A DNA stretch of 21,925 nt, taken from RGIG4608 sp045637205 (GTDB lineage Bacteria > Bacillota > Clostridia > Oscillospirales > CAG-272). The translations under genes and the position numbers were made by a program. Shown one piece after another: positions 1 through 7,201 of this stretch. The notes beneath the pieces were generated by a model. That model was not told where the DNA came from and did no database searches. It saw nothing but the letters and a program-made list of their open reading frames with translations. Location of the stretch: NCBI GenBank assembly GCA_045637205.1, contig JAZTYY010000056.1, positions 1 to 21,925 of the forward strand, written 5' to 3'. Each line of letters begins with the position of its first letter. Position 1 is the first letter of the stretch.

Positions 1-1176
1 CTTTACAGGAATTGTTGTGTTTCTATCAATAATTCTATTGAATACACCACCAAGAGTTTCAATACCGAGTGAAAGAGGTGTAACATCAAGAAGAAGGAGG
101 TCCTTTACATCACCACCAAGAACACCTGCTTGAATAGCAGCACCAACAGCTACACATTCATCGGGGTTGATGCCCTTGAAGGGCTCTTTGCCAATAAGCT
201 TCTTAACAGCTTCCTGAACTGCAGGAATTCTTGTGGAACCACCAACCAAAAGAACCTTATCAATCTGGCTTACAGAAAGTCCTGCATCAGCAAGTGCCTT
301 CTTTGTAGGAACAATGGATCTATCTACAAGATCGGATGTAATTTTGTCAAATTCAGCTCTTGTAAGAGTTGCATCAAAGTGGAGAGGACCTGCAGATGTT
401 GCTGTGATAAATGGTAAATTGATGTTTGTGCTTGTCATGCCGGAAAGTTCAATCTTTGCCTTTTCAGCAGCTTCCTTAAGGCGCTGCATTACCATTTTGT
501 CAGTTCTAAGGTCAACACCGTTTTCAGCCTGGAACTTCTTAACCATCCAGTCGATAAGACGCTGGTCAAAGTCGTCACCACCGAGCATTGTGTCACCGTT
601 GGTTGCAAGAACCTCAAATACACCGTCAGAGATTTCAAGAATGGATACGTCGAATGTACCACCACCAAGGTCGAATACCATTACCTTTTGGTCATTTTCC
701 TTGTCGATACCGTATGCAAGAGCAGCCGCTGTGGGCTCATTAATAATTCTCTTAACCTCAAGACCTGCAATCTTACCTGCGTCCTTTGTAGCTTGACGCT
801 GAGCATCAGAGAAGTATGCAGGAACAGTAATAACTGCTTCAGTTACAGGTGCGCCAAGGTATGCTTCAGCATCAGCCTTGAGCTTTTGAAGTGTCATTGC
901 GGAAATTTCCTGAGGAGTGTATGCCTTTCCATCAATAGTAACCTTGTGGTCGCTACCCATATGGCGCTTAATACTCATAATTGTTTTGTCAGGGTTTGTA
1001 ATTGCCTGGCGCTTAGCAACCTGACCGATAATTCTTTCGCCTGTCTTTGTGAATGCTACAACAGAGGGTGTAGTTCTTGCTCCCTCGGGATTGGGGATAA
1101 CAACGGGCTCGCCGCCTTCAAAAACTGCCACACAAGAGTTTGTTGTACCCAAGTCAATACCAATAATTTTTCCCAT
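1..1176 (-). CDS. dnaK: Molecular chaperone DnaK (Hsp70), N-terminal 392 residues, cut by the window edge
   Basis: DnaK is the ATP-dependent Hsp70 chaperone of the cytoplasm and works with GrpE and DnaJ. The minus-strand frame opens with ATG at 1176 and reads MGKIIGIDLGTTNS, the Hsp70 phosphate-1 motif. It stays open to base 1. The visible part covers the whole nucleotide-binding domain, the acidic linker leading into LDVTPLSLGIETLGG, and the start of the substrate-binding domain (IDRNTTIPVK at the edge). About 220 C-terminal residues should lie to the left of the window. The ribosome binding site GGAGG lies about 10 nt before the ATG. The gene follows grpE after 43 bases with no terminator between, so it is the third gene of the CIRCE-controlled operon. 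dnaJ would be expected beyond the left edge. Identification is secure. Confidence 0.97.
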   Translation of the reverse strand, partial: MGKIIGIDLGTTNSCVAVFEGGEPVVIPNPEGARTTPSVVAFTKTGERIIGQVAKRQAITNPDKTIMSIKRHMGSDHKVTIDGKAYTPQEISAMTLQKLKADAEAYLGAPVTEAVITVPAYFSDAQRQATKDAGKIAGLEVKRIINEPTAAALAYGIDKENDQKVMVFDLGGGTFDVSILEISDGVFEVLATNGDTMLGGDDFDQRLIDWMVKKFQAENGVDLRTDKMVMQRLKEAAEKAKIELSGMTSTNINLPFITATSAGPLHFDATLTRAEFDKITSDLVDRSIVPTKKALADAGLSVSQIDKVLLVGGSTRIPAVQEAVKKLIGKEPFKGINPDECVAVGAAIQAGVLGGDVKDLLLLDVTPLSLGIETLGGVFNRIIDRNTTIPVK

Positions 1177-1219
1177 AATAATTTTTCCTCCAATATATTA
1201 AATAAAATTTTTAACTAAA

Positions 1220-1774
1220 TTAATTCGCAACCTTAACCATTGCGTATCTTATAACCTTGTCACCACAGATATAGCCCTTTTGAAGCACCTCAACTACTTC
1301 GTTTTCACCGTAGCTTTCGTCCTCAATGTGCATTACCGCATAGTGAACGTTGGGGTCAAAGGTCTTGCCAAGAGCTTCAATTTCCTTAACGTCCATCTTT
1401 GCAAAATTTTCGTTAAAGCTCTTAAGAATAAGATTCATACCCTCAAGAACCTTATCCGCCTCAGTAAAGGCAGTTGCTCTCTCCATATTATCAAGAATGG
1501 GGAGAATGTTCTTGAGTGTATCACTCTTTGCATCAAAATAGGTGCTTTCTCTTTCCTTCGCGCTTCTGCGACGGAAGTTATCATATTCAGCATAAAGTCT
1601 TAAGTATTTATCGTTAAGCTCAGCAATTTCCTTTTCCCTTGCAAGCACGCTTTCCTTAAGCTCAGCAATTTCATTTTCTAATTTTTTATTCTTTTTCTTA
1701 TCTTTTTTGCTTGTTGCTTCTTCGGATTTAACAGTTTCATCAACTGTTTCGGCATTTTTAATTTCTTCCTTCAC
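1220..1774 (-). CDS. grpE: GrpE nucleotide exchange factor (GTG start)
   Basis: GrpE releases ADP from DnaK and is its cytoplasmic co-chaperone. The protein is 184 residues, normal for the family. Residues 1-55 are low-complexity and charged (Lys/Glu-rich), followed by the long coiled-coil dimerisation helix (about 30-80) and the C-terminal beta domain. The family signature is near the end: VVEVLQKGYICGDKVIRYAMVKV. The start is GTG at 1774, chosen because GGAGGAG lies 6-7 nt upstream and no ATG fits that site. The gene overlaps the 3' end of hrcA by 17 bases, and its ribosome binding site lies inside hrcA, which suggests translational coupling. It is the second gene of hrcA-grpE-dnaK. Confidence 0.96.
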   Translation of the reverse strand: MKEEIKNAETVDETVKSEEATSKKDKKKNKKLENEIAELKESVLAREKEIAELNDKYLRLYAEYDNFRRRSAKERESTYFDAKSDTLKNILPILDNMERATAFTEADKVLEGMNLILKSFNENFAKMDVKEIEALGKTFDPNVHYAVMHIEDESYGENEVVEVLQKGYICGDKVIRYAMVKVAN

Positions 1775-2840
1775 TGTTTTCTCCTCCGTTTTCTAATAAT
1801 CTTCTATCTTCTATAAGATCGGTAATATTGTCACTAAGCTCGTTGAGTGTTGCCAAAACTCTTGCATAGTCCATTCGTCTTGGACCCACAACACCGATTG
1901 CACCAATTGTTTTGCCGTCCTTTTTTATTTGCTTGAATACTATTGCAGAGTCGCTCATAACCTTAACACTATTTTCAGAGCCGATAAGCACGTTAATGTC
2001 ATCATCATTCCCCCCTGAAACAAGCTCAAGAAGCTGATCCTTCTCTTCAAATGTATTAATAATCTCACCGAATTTATTCACGTCAGAATACTCGGGATAC
2101 TGCAAAAGATGATTAAGCCCGCTATAGTGAAGCTCACCACCGTCAAGCTCGTTCATCGTTTCATAAATTGCCTTGATTGTCACGTTAACAAGCATGGAGT
2201 TGTCCCCCATTGCTCTTTCAAGATTCATAACCGAGGTGAGTGTAATCTCGTCAGCGCAAAGCCCTGTGAGATACGCATTAAGTGCACTTGAAAGGCGCGA
2301 GAGCAAAAATTCATCAACCTCAATTTGAATTTTAACTTTTTTGGTCTTGATAGCACCGGTTGAAAGTATCATAACAATAGCAAACTGATGATCGTCAATA
2401 CCAACTATTTCATATTTGAGCACCTTGATTGAGCTTTGCTTTTGCTTGATTGCAATACCCGTATAATTTGTAATATTGGAAGCAACCTTTGAAGCAACCT
2501 CAAGAATTTTATCAAGCTCACCCATTTTGATTTTCAACAAGGAATTGATTTGGTCAATTTCCTTATTTGTCATCGCATAGTGCTGAAGGAGTGAGTCCAC
2601 GTAAAATCTATAACCAAGCTCACTTGGTACGCGTCCTGCGGAGGTGTGGGGCTGTTCGAGATAGCCCATCTCCTCAAGCTCAGCCATTTCATTTCTAATT
2701 GTAGCTGATGAGCAAGAAAGCAAATTGCTTTGCACAAGATATTTTGAACCAACCGGCTCACCTGCAGCAATATGAGCTTCGACTACCGCTTTAAGTATTT
2801 GTTTTTTTCTTGGGCTTAATTCCTTGCCGAATTCACTCAT
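1758..2840 (-). CDS. hrcA: Heat-inducible transcription repressor HrcA
   Basis: HrcA binds CIRCE operators and represses class I heat-shock genes; GroEL is known to keep it active. The protein is 360 residues. The N-terminal winged helix (about 1-75) contains LSPRKKQILKAVVEAHIAAGEPVGSKYL and SSATIRNEMAELEEMGYLEQPHTSAGRVPSELGYRFYVD, both typical of HrcA. A GAF-like domain follows, and the C-terminus has IGVVGPRRMDYARV. The ATG at 2840 is preceded by GAGGAAG at a suitable distance. It is the first gene of the operon, and a CIRCE element lies 25 bases upstream of its start, so it is very likely autoregulated. Its last codons overlap grpE. Confidence 0.97.
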   Translation of the reverse strand: MSEFGKELSPRKKQILKAVVEAHIAAGEPVGSKYLVQSNLLSCSSATIRNEMAELEEMGYLEQPHTSAGRVPSELGYRFYVDSLLQHYAMTNKEIDQINSLLKIKMGELDKILEVASKVASNITNYTGIAIKQKQSSIKVLKYEIVGIDDHQFAIVMILSTGAIKTKKVKIQIEVDEFLLSRLSSALNAYLTGLCADEITLTSVMNLERAMGDNSMLVNVTIKAIYETMNELDGGELHYSGLNHLLQYPEYSDVNKFGEIINTFEEKDQLLELVSGGNDDDINVLIGSENSVKVMSDSAIVFKQIKKDGKTIGAIGVVGPRRMDYARVLATLNELSDNITDLIEDRRLLENGGENSEGRN

Positions 2841-2864
2841 TTTACTTCCTCGCCTTTCTAATTT

Positions 2865-2891
2865 TTAGCACTCAACGTGTTTAAGTGCTAA
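2865..2891 (-). promoter_or_regulatory. CIRCE operator of the hrcA operon
   Basis: The inverted repeat is TTAGCACTC, nine bases, then AAGTGCTAA. It matches the CIRCE consensus TTAGCACTC-N9-GAGTGCTAA with one mismatch in the right half. It lies between the -10 box and the hrcA start, so bound HrcA would block early transcription. Confidence 0.95.
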
Positions 2892-2902
2892 TTTCTGATA
2901 TT

Positions 2903-2931
2903 AATTTACCACCTTTTTATGCTTTTGTCAA
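2903..2931 (-). promoter_or_regulatory. Sigma-A promoter of hrcA-grpE-dnaK
   Basis: On the minus strand a perfect TTGACA (-35, 2926-2931) is followed after 17 bases by TAAATT (-10, 2903-2908). CIRCE begins 12 bases downstream and would cover the initially transcribed region. Confidence 0.85.
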
Positions 2932-2969
2932 GAGTTTTTTTAAATTTTTTTCTCAATTTCAGTTGATTT

Positions 2970-2996
2970 TTAGCACTCACACCCTTCAAGATGTAA
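2970..2996. promoter_or_regulatory. Degenerate second CIRCE-like half-operator
   Basis: The left half is a perfect TTAGCACTC (2970-2978). After nine bases the right half is AAGATGTAA, which matches only 5 of the 9 CIRCE positions. It lies upstream of the hrcA -35 box, on the side facing the divergent YwaF-like gene. It could be a decayed or low-affinity HrcA site. Confidence 0.4.
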
Positions 2997-3062
2997 TTTT
3001 GCACATATTTTTGGGCTTTAATCACATTTTTTCATTATTATTCATTAAATTTACTATCGATA

Positions 3063-3091
3063 TTGACAAAACCACTTTTTTATGCTATCAT
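3063..3091 (+). promoter_or_regulatory. Sigma-A promoter of the YwaF-like gene
   Basis: TTGACA (3063-3068), a 17-base spacer and TATCAT (3086-3091), with an extended -10 TGC directly before the hexamer. It diverges from the hrcA promoter, with the degenerate CIRCE half-site between the two. Confidence 0.75.
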
Positions 3092-3099
3092 ATTTTTGT

Positions 3100-3141
3100 A
3101 TGCTTAATATGTATTATTTTATCGGATATATAATATTCTAA
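3100..3141 (+). other. Candidate 13-residue leader ORF at the predicted transcription start
   Basis: An ATG at 3100 lies 8 bases past the -10 box, at or near the predicted transcription start. It opens MLNMYYFIGYIIF and stops with TAA at 3139-3141, and the last A of that stop is the first base of AAGGAGGG, the ribosome binding site of the next gene. This could be a leaderless, coupled leader peptide or chance in AT-rich DNA. Confidence 0.2.
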
Positions 3142-3154
3142 AGGAGGGTTTAGT

Positions 3155-3958
3155 ATGCCTTGGGGCTCATTTACTACAGTCCACTTGTCAACACTTGCAT
3201 TTGCAATTGTGTTTAACATCGTAATATATTTAATTTTAAAAAGAATGTCACGATCCAAGCAGATTATCGCTTTGTTTGCTTTGTCACTTGTAAGTGTTGG
3301 AATTGTTGTGGGTGGCATGATTGCCAATAAGGATGATATTTTAAGAAATCTCCCCTTAAGCTTTGCGGCAATAAGCATCCTTCTTCTTCCCTTGGCAATT
3401 ATCACTCGTGGCAAAAAGCTTTGTAACAGAGTGCTTCTTTGGTCTGCAGGCTCAATTCTTGCATTGGTATTCAACTCAAGCATGGAAAACGTTGAGCTTA
3501 TGAGTGCTGAATTTATCACCTACTTCTCAATGCATTTGTTTGGCGCAGGTATTCCGATTTTGCTTTTCGAATTGAATCTTGTTAAGCGCAATACTAAAAC
3601 AATCAAATCAACTGCCGTTATTACAATTCTTATTTACACAGCAGTTCACGTTGCCAACTTGGTTATCAACTCAACAAACGGCTGGTCAGCTGCTGAGGGT
3701 GTTAACTATATGGCAACTCTTTATCCCAACACTGAATTTTTGAATTTCTTGTATGCAATTATTCCTGCACCCTATTGGTACATGGTTCTTACGTTGCCTG
3801 CACTTGTGCTTTACGTTCTTTATTGGTATCTTCCCGAAATTCTTGATCAGAGAAGAAGAAGAAAGCCTCTTAGAAAGAAGCTTGACGATATTGATGAGTA
3901 TTACGAAGAGTACGAAGAAGAATATATCGAAGAAATTATCAACAAAAGAAATAAATGA
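3155..3958 (+). CDS. YwaF-like (TIGR02206/TMEM164-type) integral membrane protein
   Basis: The 267-residue protein has about seven hydrophobic segments (roughly 9-28, 37-55, 66-84, 91-105, 120-139, 152-170 and 200-228). It ends in a basic stretch (RRRRKPLRKK) and a very acidic tail rich in Glu and Tyr. The opening WGSFTTVHL and the segment VNYMATLYPNTEFLNFL with PYWYM near the last helices resemble the YwaF family, which has no established biochemical role. The start ATG at 3155 has a strong AAGGAGGG 6 bases upstream. It is a single gene with its own promoter and a shared terminator at 3965-3989. The family call rests on motif resemblance; a polytopic membrane protein is certain. Confidence 0.7.
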   Translation: MPWGSFTTVHLSTLAFAIVFNIVIYLILKRMSRSKQIIALFALSLVSVGIVVGGMIANKDDILRNLPLSFAAISILLLPLAIITRGKKLCNRVLLWSAGSILALVFNSSMENVELMSAEFITYFSMHLFGAGIPILLFELNLVKRNTKTIKSTAVITILIYTAVHVANLVINSTNGWSAAEGVNYMATLYPNTEFLNFLYAIIPAPYWYMVLTLPALVLYVLYWYLPEILDQRRRRKPLRKKLDDIDEYYEEYEEEYIEEIINKRNK

Positions 3959-3964
3959 AATAAA

Positions 3965-3995
3965 AATACGGAGCAAATTGCTCCGTATTTTTTTA
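3965..3995. terminator. Bidirectional intrinsic terminator
   Basis: A 10-bp stem (AATACGGAGC / GCTCCGTATT) with a 5-base loop is followed by a T run on the plus strand and an A run before it. It serves the YwaF-like gene and the convergent lipoprotein gene, whose stop codon overlaps the plus-strand T tract. Confidence 0.9.
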
Positions 3996-4352
3996 TTTTA
4001 TTTGAATTCTTTTTGCAAAGATTTGGGGAGGATAGCTTAAAGCTACCTGACCACTATAGGTAATCTCTATAGTATCCCCTGCCTTCAAATCGGATACCTT
4101 CAGCTTTTGATTATTAGCACCAACAAACACCGTATCGGATGAAAAATTCACCCAAAACAATCCTGATACACCATAATCACCTTCAATTACCTCAACCTCA
4201 ATTTTATCTCCAACAGCATTAACAATCGCAGTCATTTTAGCGCTTTCCTGAGTTCCGTCGTCAATCATAGTTTGTTCTCCATTTGTTGTATCGCACGACA
4301 CCAAAAGAGCCAAAGCAAGCAAAACGGAAGCAATAAGAAGAATCTTTTTCAT
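3993..4352 (-). CDS. Small DUF3221-like lipoprotein
   Basis: The 119-residue protein begins with a short lipoprotein signal (MKKILLIASVLLALALLVSC), with lipobox LVSC and the lipidated Cys at residue 20, so it should be anchored on the outer face of the membrane. After a linker of about 20 residues comes a small beta domain with VSDLKAGDTIEITYSG and the tail SYPPQIFAKRIQI. This resembles the OB-like DUF3221 fold of Bacillus and Clostridium exported proteins, whose function is unknown. The start ATG has GGAG 8-9 bases upstream. It has its own promoter at 4401-4429, with repeat copy 1 starting just upstream. Lipoprotein is certain; the family call is moderate. Confidence 0.75.
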   Translation of the reverse strand: MKKILLIASVLLALALLVSCDTTNGEQTMIDDGTQESAKMTAIVNAVGDKIEVEVIEGDYGVSGLFWVNFSSDTVFVGANNQKLKVSDLKAGDTIEITYSGQVALSYPPQIFAKRIQIK

Positions 4353-4400
4353 ATCAACACTCCAATATTATTTATTATTGTTTGCAGTTTTAACTTTTTT

Positions 4401-4429
4401 ATTTTAACATAATTTTGATGATTTGTCAA
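4401..4429 (-). promoter_or_regulatory. Sigma-A promoter of the DUF3221-like gene
   Basis: Minus strand: TTGACA (4424-4429), 17 bases, TAAAAT (4401-4406). The edge of repeat copy 1 (4440) lies 11 bases upstream of the -35 box. Confidence 0.8.
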
Positions 4430-4439
4430 TCAATATCGT

Positions 4440-4807
4440 TTGATAAATTGGGATTTAGCGCGCACTTTGTTCGCACGAACCAAGGCGATAAAAAATTTTG
4501 CGGAGCTTTTTTAAAAGCGACCGAGGGTACGGGGCGAGCAGCCCTGTATTCAGCGTTTCTTTTGATAGCTTTTCTTTGCGCTTATTTCGTCAAAGAAAAG
4601 CGGCTAAATGGTTTTGCTATCAAAAGTCTTTTAACGCTTTTTTCTTTGGCAAAATAGCCACAAAGAAAAAAGCTTTGCAAAAAAGAAATGGCGTAGCACA
4701 GGGCTACTCGCCCCGTACCCTCGCCACCTTTTGAAAAAGGTGGACGAAAACTTTTGTAAAGCACAAAATTTGTGCGAACAAAGTGCGCTACAAATCAAAA
4801 TTTGAAA
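4440..4807. repeat. Interspersed nested-palindrome repeat, copy 1 (complete, about 368 bp)
   Basis: The ends are inverted repeats: a 17-base core (4460-4476) is exactly complementary to 4772-4788, and similarity extends outward to TTGATAAATT at the left and ATTTGAAA at the right. Inside, a GC-rich arm at 4522-4546 pairs with 4699-4723 (24 of 25). Further in are two AT-rich hairpins: 4560-4569 with 4616-4625, enclosing 4568-4578 with 4591-4601; and 4636-4650 with 4657-4673. A short hairpin CCACCTTTT/AAAAAGGTGG precedes the right end. No transposase, convincing ORF or target-site duplication is seen. This fills the gap between the DUF3221-like gene and the VWA gene. Confidence 0.9.
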
Positions 4808-4816
4808 TCATTCAAC

Positions 4817-4849
4817 ATAAAAATCCGATGGCAAAATGCCATCGGATTT
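4817..4849 (-). terminator. Intrinsic terminator of the VWA lipoprotein gene
   Basis: A 13-bp perfect stem (AAATCCGATGGCA / TGCCATCGGATTT) with loop AAA lies just past the stop codon of the minus-strand gene and is followed on that strand by a T-rich tract. Confidence 0.85.
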
Positions 4850-4853
4850 GTTT

Positions 4854-6371
4854 TTATTTTTTTGATAAATTTGAATAATAAAGCTCAACCAAATTTTTAA
4901 ATTCATTTTTGAACTCGTCGTTTGATAAATCAACAGTGTCAAGTCGAGTAATCAATGATTCAAAATTAGCATTGCCCTTATATTGAGAATCTCTTAAAAG
5001 AAGAGCAAATTCAACTACTGATGCAATAAATATTTCATCACCTACAGGAGCTGCGTGATATCTGTCCGTGCCTATATTAAGCGTTAATTCCTGCTCACTC
5101 TGTGCATCTCCACCAACGTTTTCCGTGGGCTTATATTTTATCTTGACCTCAGCAATATTTTCGCCCTCAACAAATTCTTTATCGGTAAGAATCAGTTCAT
5201 AAACAACTGTAACGGTATGTCCGCTTCCAAGCTCACCCGCATCAGTATTCGAATTTTCAAATTCCTCTTGAGTCAACAGCTTATTTTCGTAGCCTACCAA
5301 ACGATACGAAGCAACATATTCCGAATTAAAGGTAATTCCCGCTTTAACATCCTTTGCAACAGCGACCATACTACCGCCGATTGCCTCCACGAGCGCTCTT
5401 CTTGCCTCGCGTAATGAATCTATATAACTAAACGTTCCGTTTCCCTTGAGTGCAAGTGACTCCATTTTGTCCGACTTAATATTTCCTTGACCGAATCCAA
5501 ACACCGAGAAATATATTCCGCTTTCACGTTTTTCGGAAATGAACTCTTCAAGATCTTCAGTATTATTAATGCCAACGTTAAAGTCACCATCAGTAGCAAG
5601 AATAACTCGGTTGTTTCCGCCCTCAATAAAATATTTAGATGCAATATTATATGCAGCTGTAATGCCCTTGCTTCCTGCAGTAGAACCACCTGCTTCAAGA
5701 TCTTCTATAACTGCAGCAATTTTTTGTTTTTCGCTACCCAAAGCGCCCTCAAGAGCAACCTTATCGCCACTCGCATAGGTTACAATTGAAACTCTATCAT
5801 TAGGATTCAAATTTTCTAACAAAAGCAAAAACGATTGCTGAACCAATGGAAGCTTATCTGCAGAATACATAGAACCGCTAACATCAATCAAGAAAACAAG
5901 ATTATTTTGTATGCTGCTAAACTCTATTTCCTCAGCCGCAAGACCGATGGTTAGAAGCTTGGTTTCTTCGTTATATGGAGTATCAAACATCGAAGATGTA
6001 AGGGATAAAATTGAGCCGTCCGTTGGAGTTTCATAATCATAGTCAAAATAATTCAACATTTCCTCAACCCTAACAGCGTCTTTGGGAATATCAGTTATAT
6101 TCTGATTTATATATCTGCGAAGATTGGGGTAAGATGCTGTATTTGCATCAATGGAAAAATAACTGTTTGGCGTTTCTAACGCACTAACAAATGGATTTTC
6201 AACAATTTCGGTATAGTTTTCTCCGGAATTATCAGATTCACCCATATAGTATCCACCGTTACTATCATAGTATGGTGATCCAGCACCATCATTCGCCATC
6301 GCACAAGATACTAATGAAGCGAGTAATGCCATAAGCAAAACTACCGATACGAGTCTAAATCTTTTTTTCAT
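4854..6371 (-). CDS. VWA-domain lipoprotein, YfbK-like
   Basis: The 505-residue protein has a lipoprotein signal peptide with lipobox LVSC (Cys 23) and so is probably anchored outside the membrane. Residues about 60-150 are the N-terminal extension seen in YfbK-type proteins (NSYFSIDANTASYPNLRRYIN, EEMLNYFDYDY). The von Willebrand A domain (about 156-330) has a complete MIDAS metal site: D163-x-S165-x-S167 in DVSGSM, T231 in GGSTAG and D261 in ATDGDFN. A C-terminal region (about 340-500) matches the DUF3520-like part of this family. Proteins of this kind bind metal and probably a protein ligand; the partner is unknown. The start has GGAGGTG 7-8 bases upstream. It is a single gene with its own promoter and terminator. 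Confidence 0.88.
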   Translation of the reverse strand: MKKRFRLVSVVLLMALLASLVSCAMANDGAGSPYYDSNGGYYMGESDNSGENYTEIVENPFVSALETPNSYFSIDANTASYPNLRRYINQNITDIPKDAVRVEEMLNYFDYDYETPTDGSILSLTSSMFDTPYNEETKLLTIGLAAEEIEFSSIQNNLVFLIDVSGSMYSADKLPLVQQSFLLLLENLNPNDRVSIVTYASGDKVALEGALGSEKQKIAAVIEDLEAGGSTAGSKGITAAYNIASKYFIEGGNNRVILATDGDFNVGINNTEDLEEFISEKRESGIYFSVFGFGQGNIKSDKMESLALKGNGTFSYIDSLREARRALVEAIGGSMVAVAKDVKAGITFNSEYVASYRLVGYENKLLTQEEFENSNTDAGELGSGHTVTVVYELILTDKEFVEGENIAEVKIKYKPTENVGGDAQSEQELTLNIGTDRYHAAPVGDEIFIASVVEFALLLRDSQYKGNANFESLITRLDTVDLSNDEFKNEFKNLVELYYSNLSKK

Positions 6372-6415
6372 AACATTTCACCTCCAAATATTCTATAGGT
6401 AATCCCTACAATTTA

Positions 6416-6444
6416 ATAATATCATATGAAAATAATATTGTCAA
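6416..6444 (-). promoter_or_regulatory. Sigma-A promoter of the VWA lipoprotein gene
   Basis: Minus strand: perfect TTGACA (6439-6444), 17 bases, TATTAT (6416-6421) with an extended -10 TGA. A weak palindrome TATAGG-TAAT-CCCTACA (6394-6410) lies at the predicted start and could be an operator, but this is not well supported. Confidence 0.8.
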
Positions 6445-6445
6445 C

Positions 6446-6476
6446 AAAAAATCACCCACATTGGCGGGTGATTTTT
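6446..6476 (-). terminator. Intrinsic terminator of the DUF212-SGNH unit
   Basis: Stem AAAAATCACCC / GGGTGATTTTT with an 8-base loop, directly after the SGNH gene stop. On the minus strand it ends in TTTTTT. It abuts the -35 box of the next promoter. Confidence 0.85.
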
Positions 6477-6484
6477 ACGACAAA

Positions 6485-7201
6485 TTATTTTTTTAATATT
6501 TCGGCAACAACGGGCTTAATTTGTGAGGTAAGGACAACATAGCCCTCAGCCGTGAGATGTCCGCCATCGGTGGTATAATGCTCATATATTTCATTAGTTT
6601 CCATATTGAGCAATGGAGTATAAAGGTCAACATAGGGACAACCGTATTTCTCAGCATATACTTTAATTTTAACATTATTAAATGCCGCTTTTTGATTGTT
6701 TTTTCCCCAGTGCTCTCCACCCATAGAGGTTAGCGAGCAAATAACAAGCTGAGTTTCAGGTAAATTCTCTTTGATGCCAACGATTATATCCTCATAATCC
6801 TCAAACATAGTATCAAAATTATTTGCTCCAATAAGCATAACGATAACCTTCGGCTTCAGCTGATAAACTGAAACGTCAAGACGCGCCAAAAGTCCGTGTG
6901 TGGTGTCCCCACCAATTCCACGATTTTCAACAACGTATTCGGGATAGTAACGTTCAACGTCATAGCCGTCAGTCAAGCTATCACCGATAAATGCAATATC
7001 AACCTCAAATGCATCGTAATTCTTATTTTCCTCGGCATAGAGCACAAGCTTTTGGTCGTAATATTCCCTAAACTGCCTAATCATTTCCTCTTCCTTTTGC
7101 TTTTGTGGCAAATAGTTAAAGAAGAAATATATAAGCCCTGCAATAATTCCAATAACCAACAGTGCTGCTATACACAGCAAAATCTTTTTCTTTCCGCTCA
7201 T
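6485..7201 (-). CDS. SGNH/GDSL-family hydrolase with N-terminal membrane anchor
   Basis: The 238-residue protein has a single hydrophobic segment (about 7-29) after MSGKKK, so it is a signal anchor or uncleaved signal with the catalytic domain outside. The SGNH blocks are complete: GDSLTDG (73-79, nucleophile S75), the block II Gly in GIGGDTTHG (96-103), block III GANN (125-128) and block V D212-x-x-H215 in TTDGGHLTAEGY. The family hydrolyses acyl or acetyl esters (lipids, cell-wall or glycan acetyl groups); the substrate here cannot be told. Its ATG overlaps the stop of the upstream DUF212 gene by four bases (ATGA), so the two are translationally coupled. A lipid or cell-envelope role for the pair is inference. 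Confidence 0.88.
   Translation of the reverse strand: MSGKKKILLCIAALLVIGIIAGLIYFFFNYLPQKQKEEEMIRQFREYYDQKLVLYAEENKNYDAFEVDIAFIGDSLTDGYDVERYYPEYVVENRGIGGDTTHGLLARLDVSVYQLKPKVIVMLIGANNFDTMFEDYEDIIVGIKENLPETQLVICSLTSMGGEHWGKNNQKAAFNNVKIKVYAEKYGCPYVDLYTPLLNMETNEIYEHYTTDGGHLTAEGYVVLTSQIKPVVAEILKK

Noticed and set aside
130..1218. Plus-strand frames of 95-187 codons over dnaK
   Set aside because: They are the reverse complement of a certain dnaK coding region. Cys/Asn- or Ser-rich composition is typical of antisense shadows.
4415..4764. Open frames of 60-80 codons on both strands inside repeat copy 1
   Set aside because: They overlap each other on both strands, have repetitive Lys/Phe/Ser/Leu composition from the hairpin arms, and lack binding sites. 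They are products of the palindromic repeat, not genes.
4440..4807. CRISPR array or integron attC array as an explanation of the repeats
   Set aside because: The copies are single, about 370 bp long and 8-9 kb apart, with no regular spacers, cas genes or integrase nearby.
6394..6410. Operator palindrome at the VWA gene start of transcription
   Set aside because: The arms are short and imperfect, there is no second copy in the window and no nearby regulator, so it is not supported as a separate feature.
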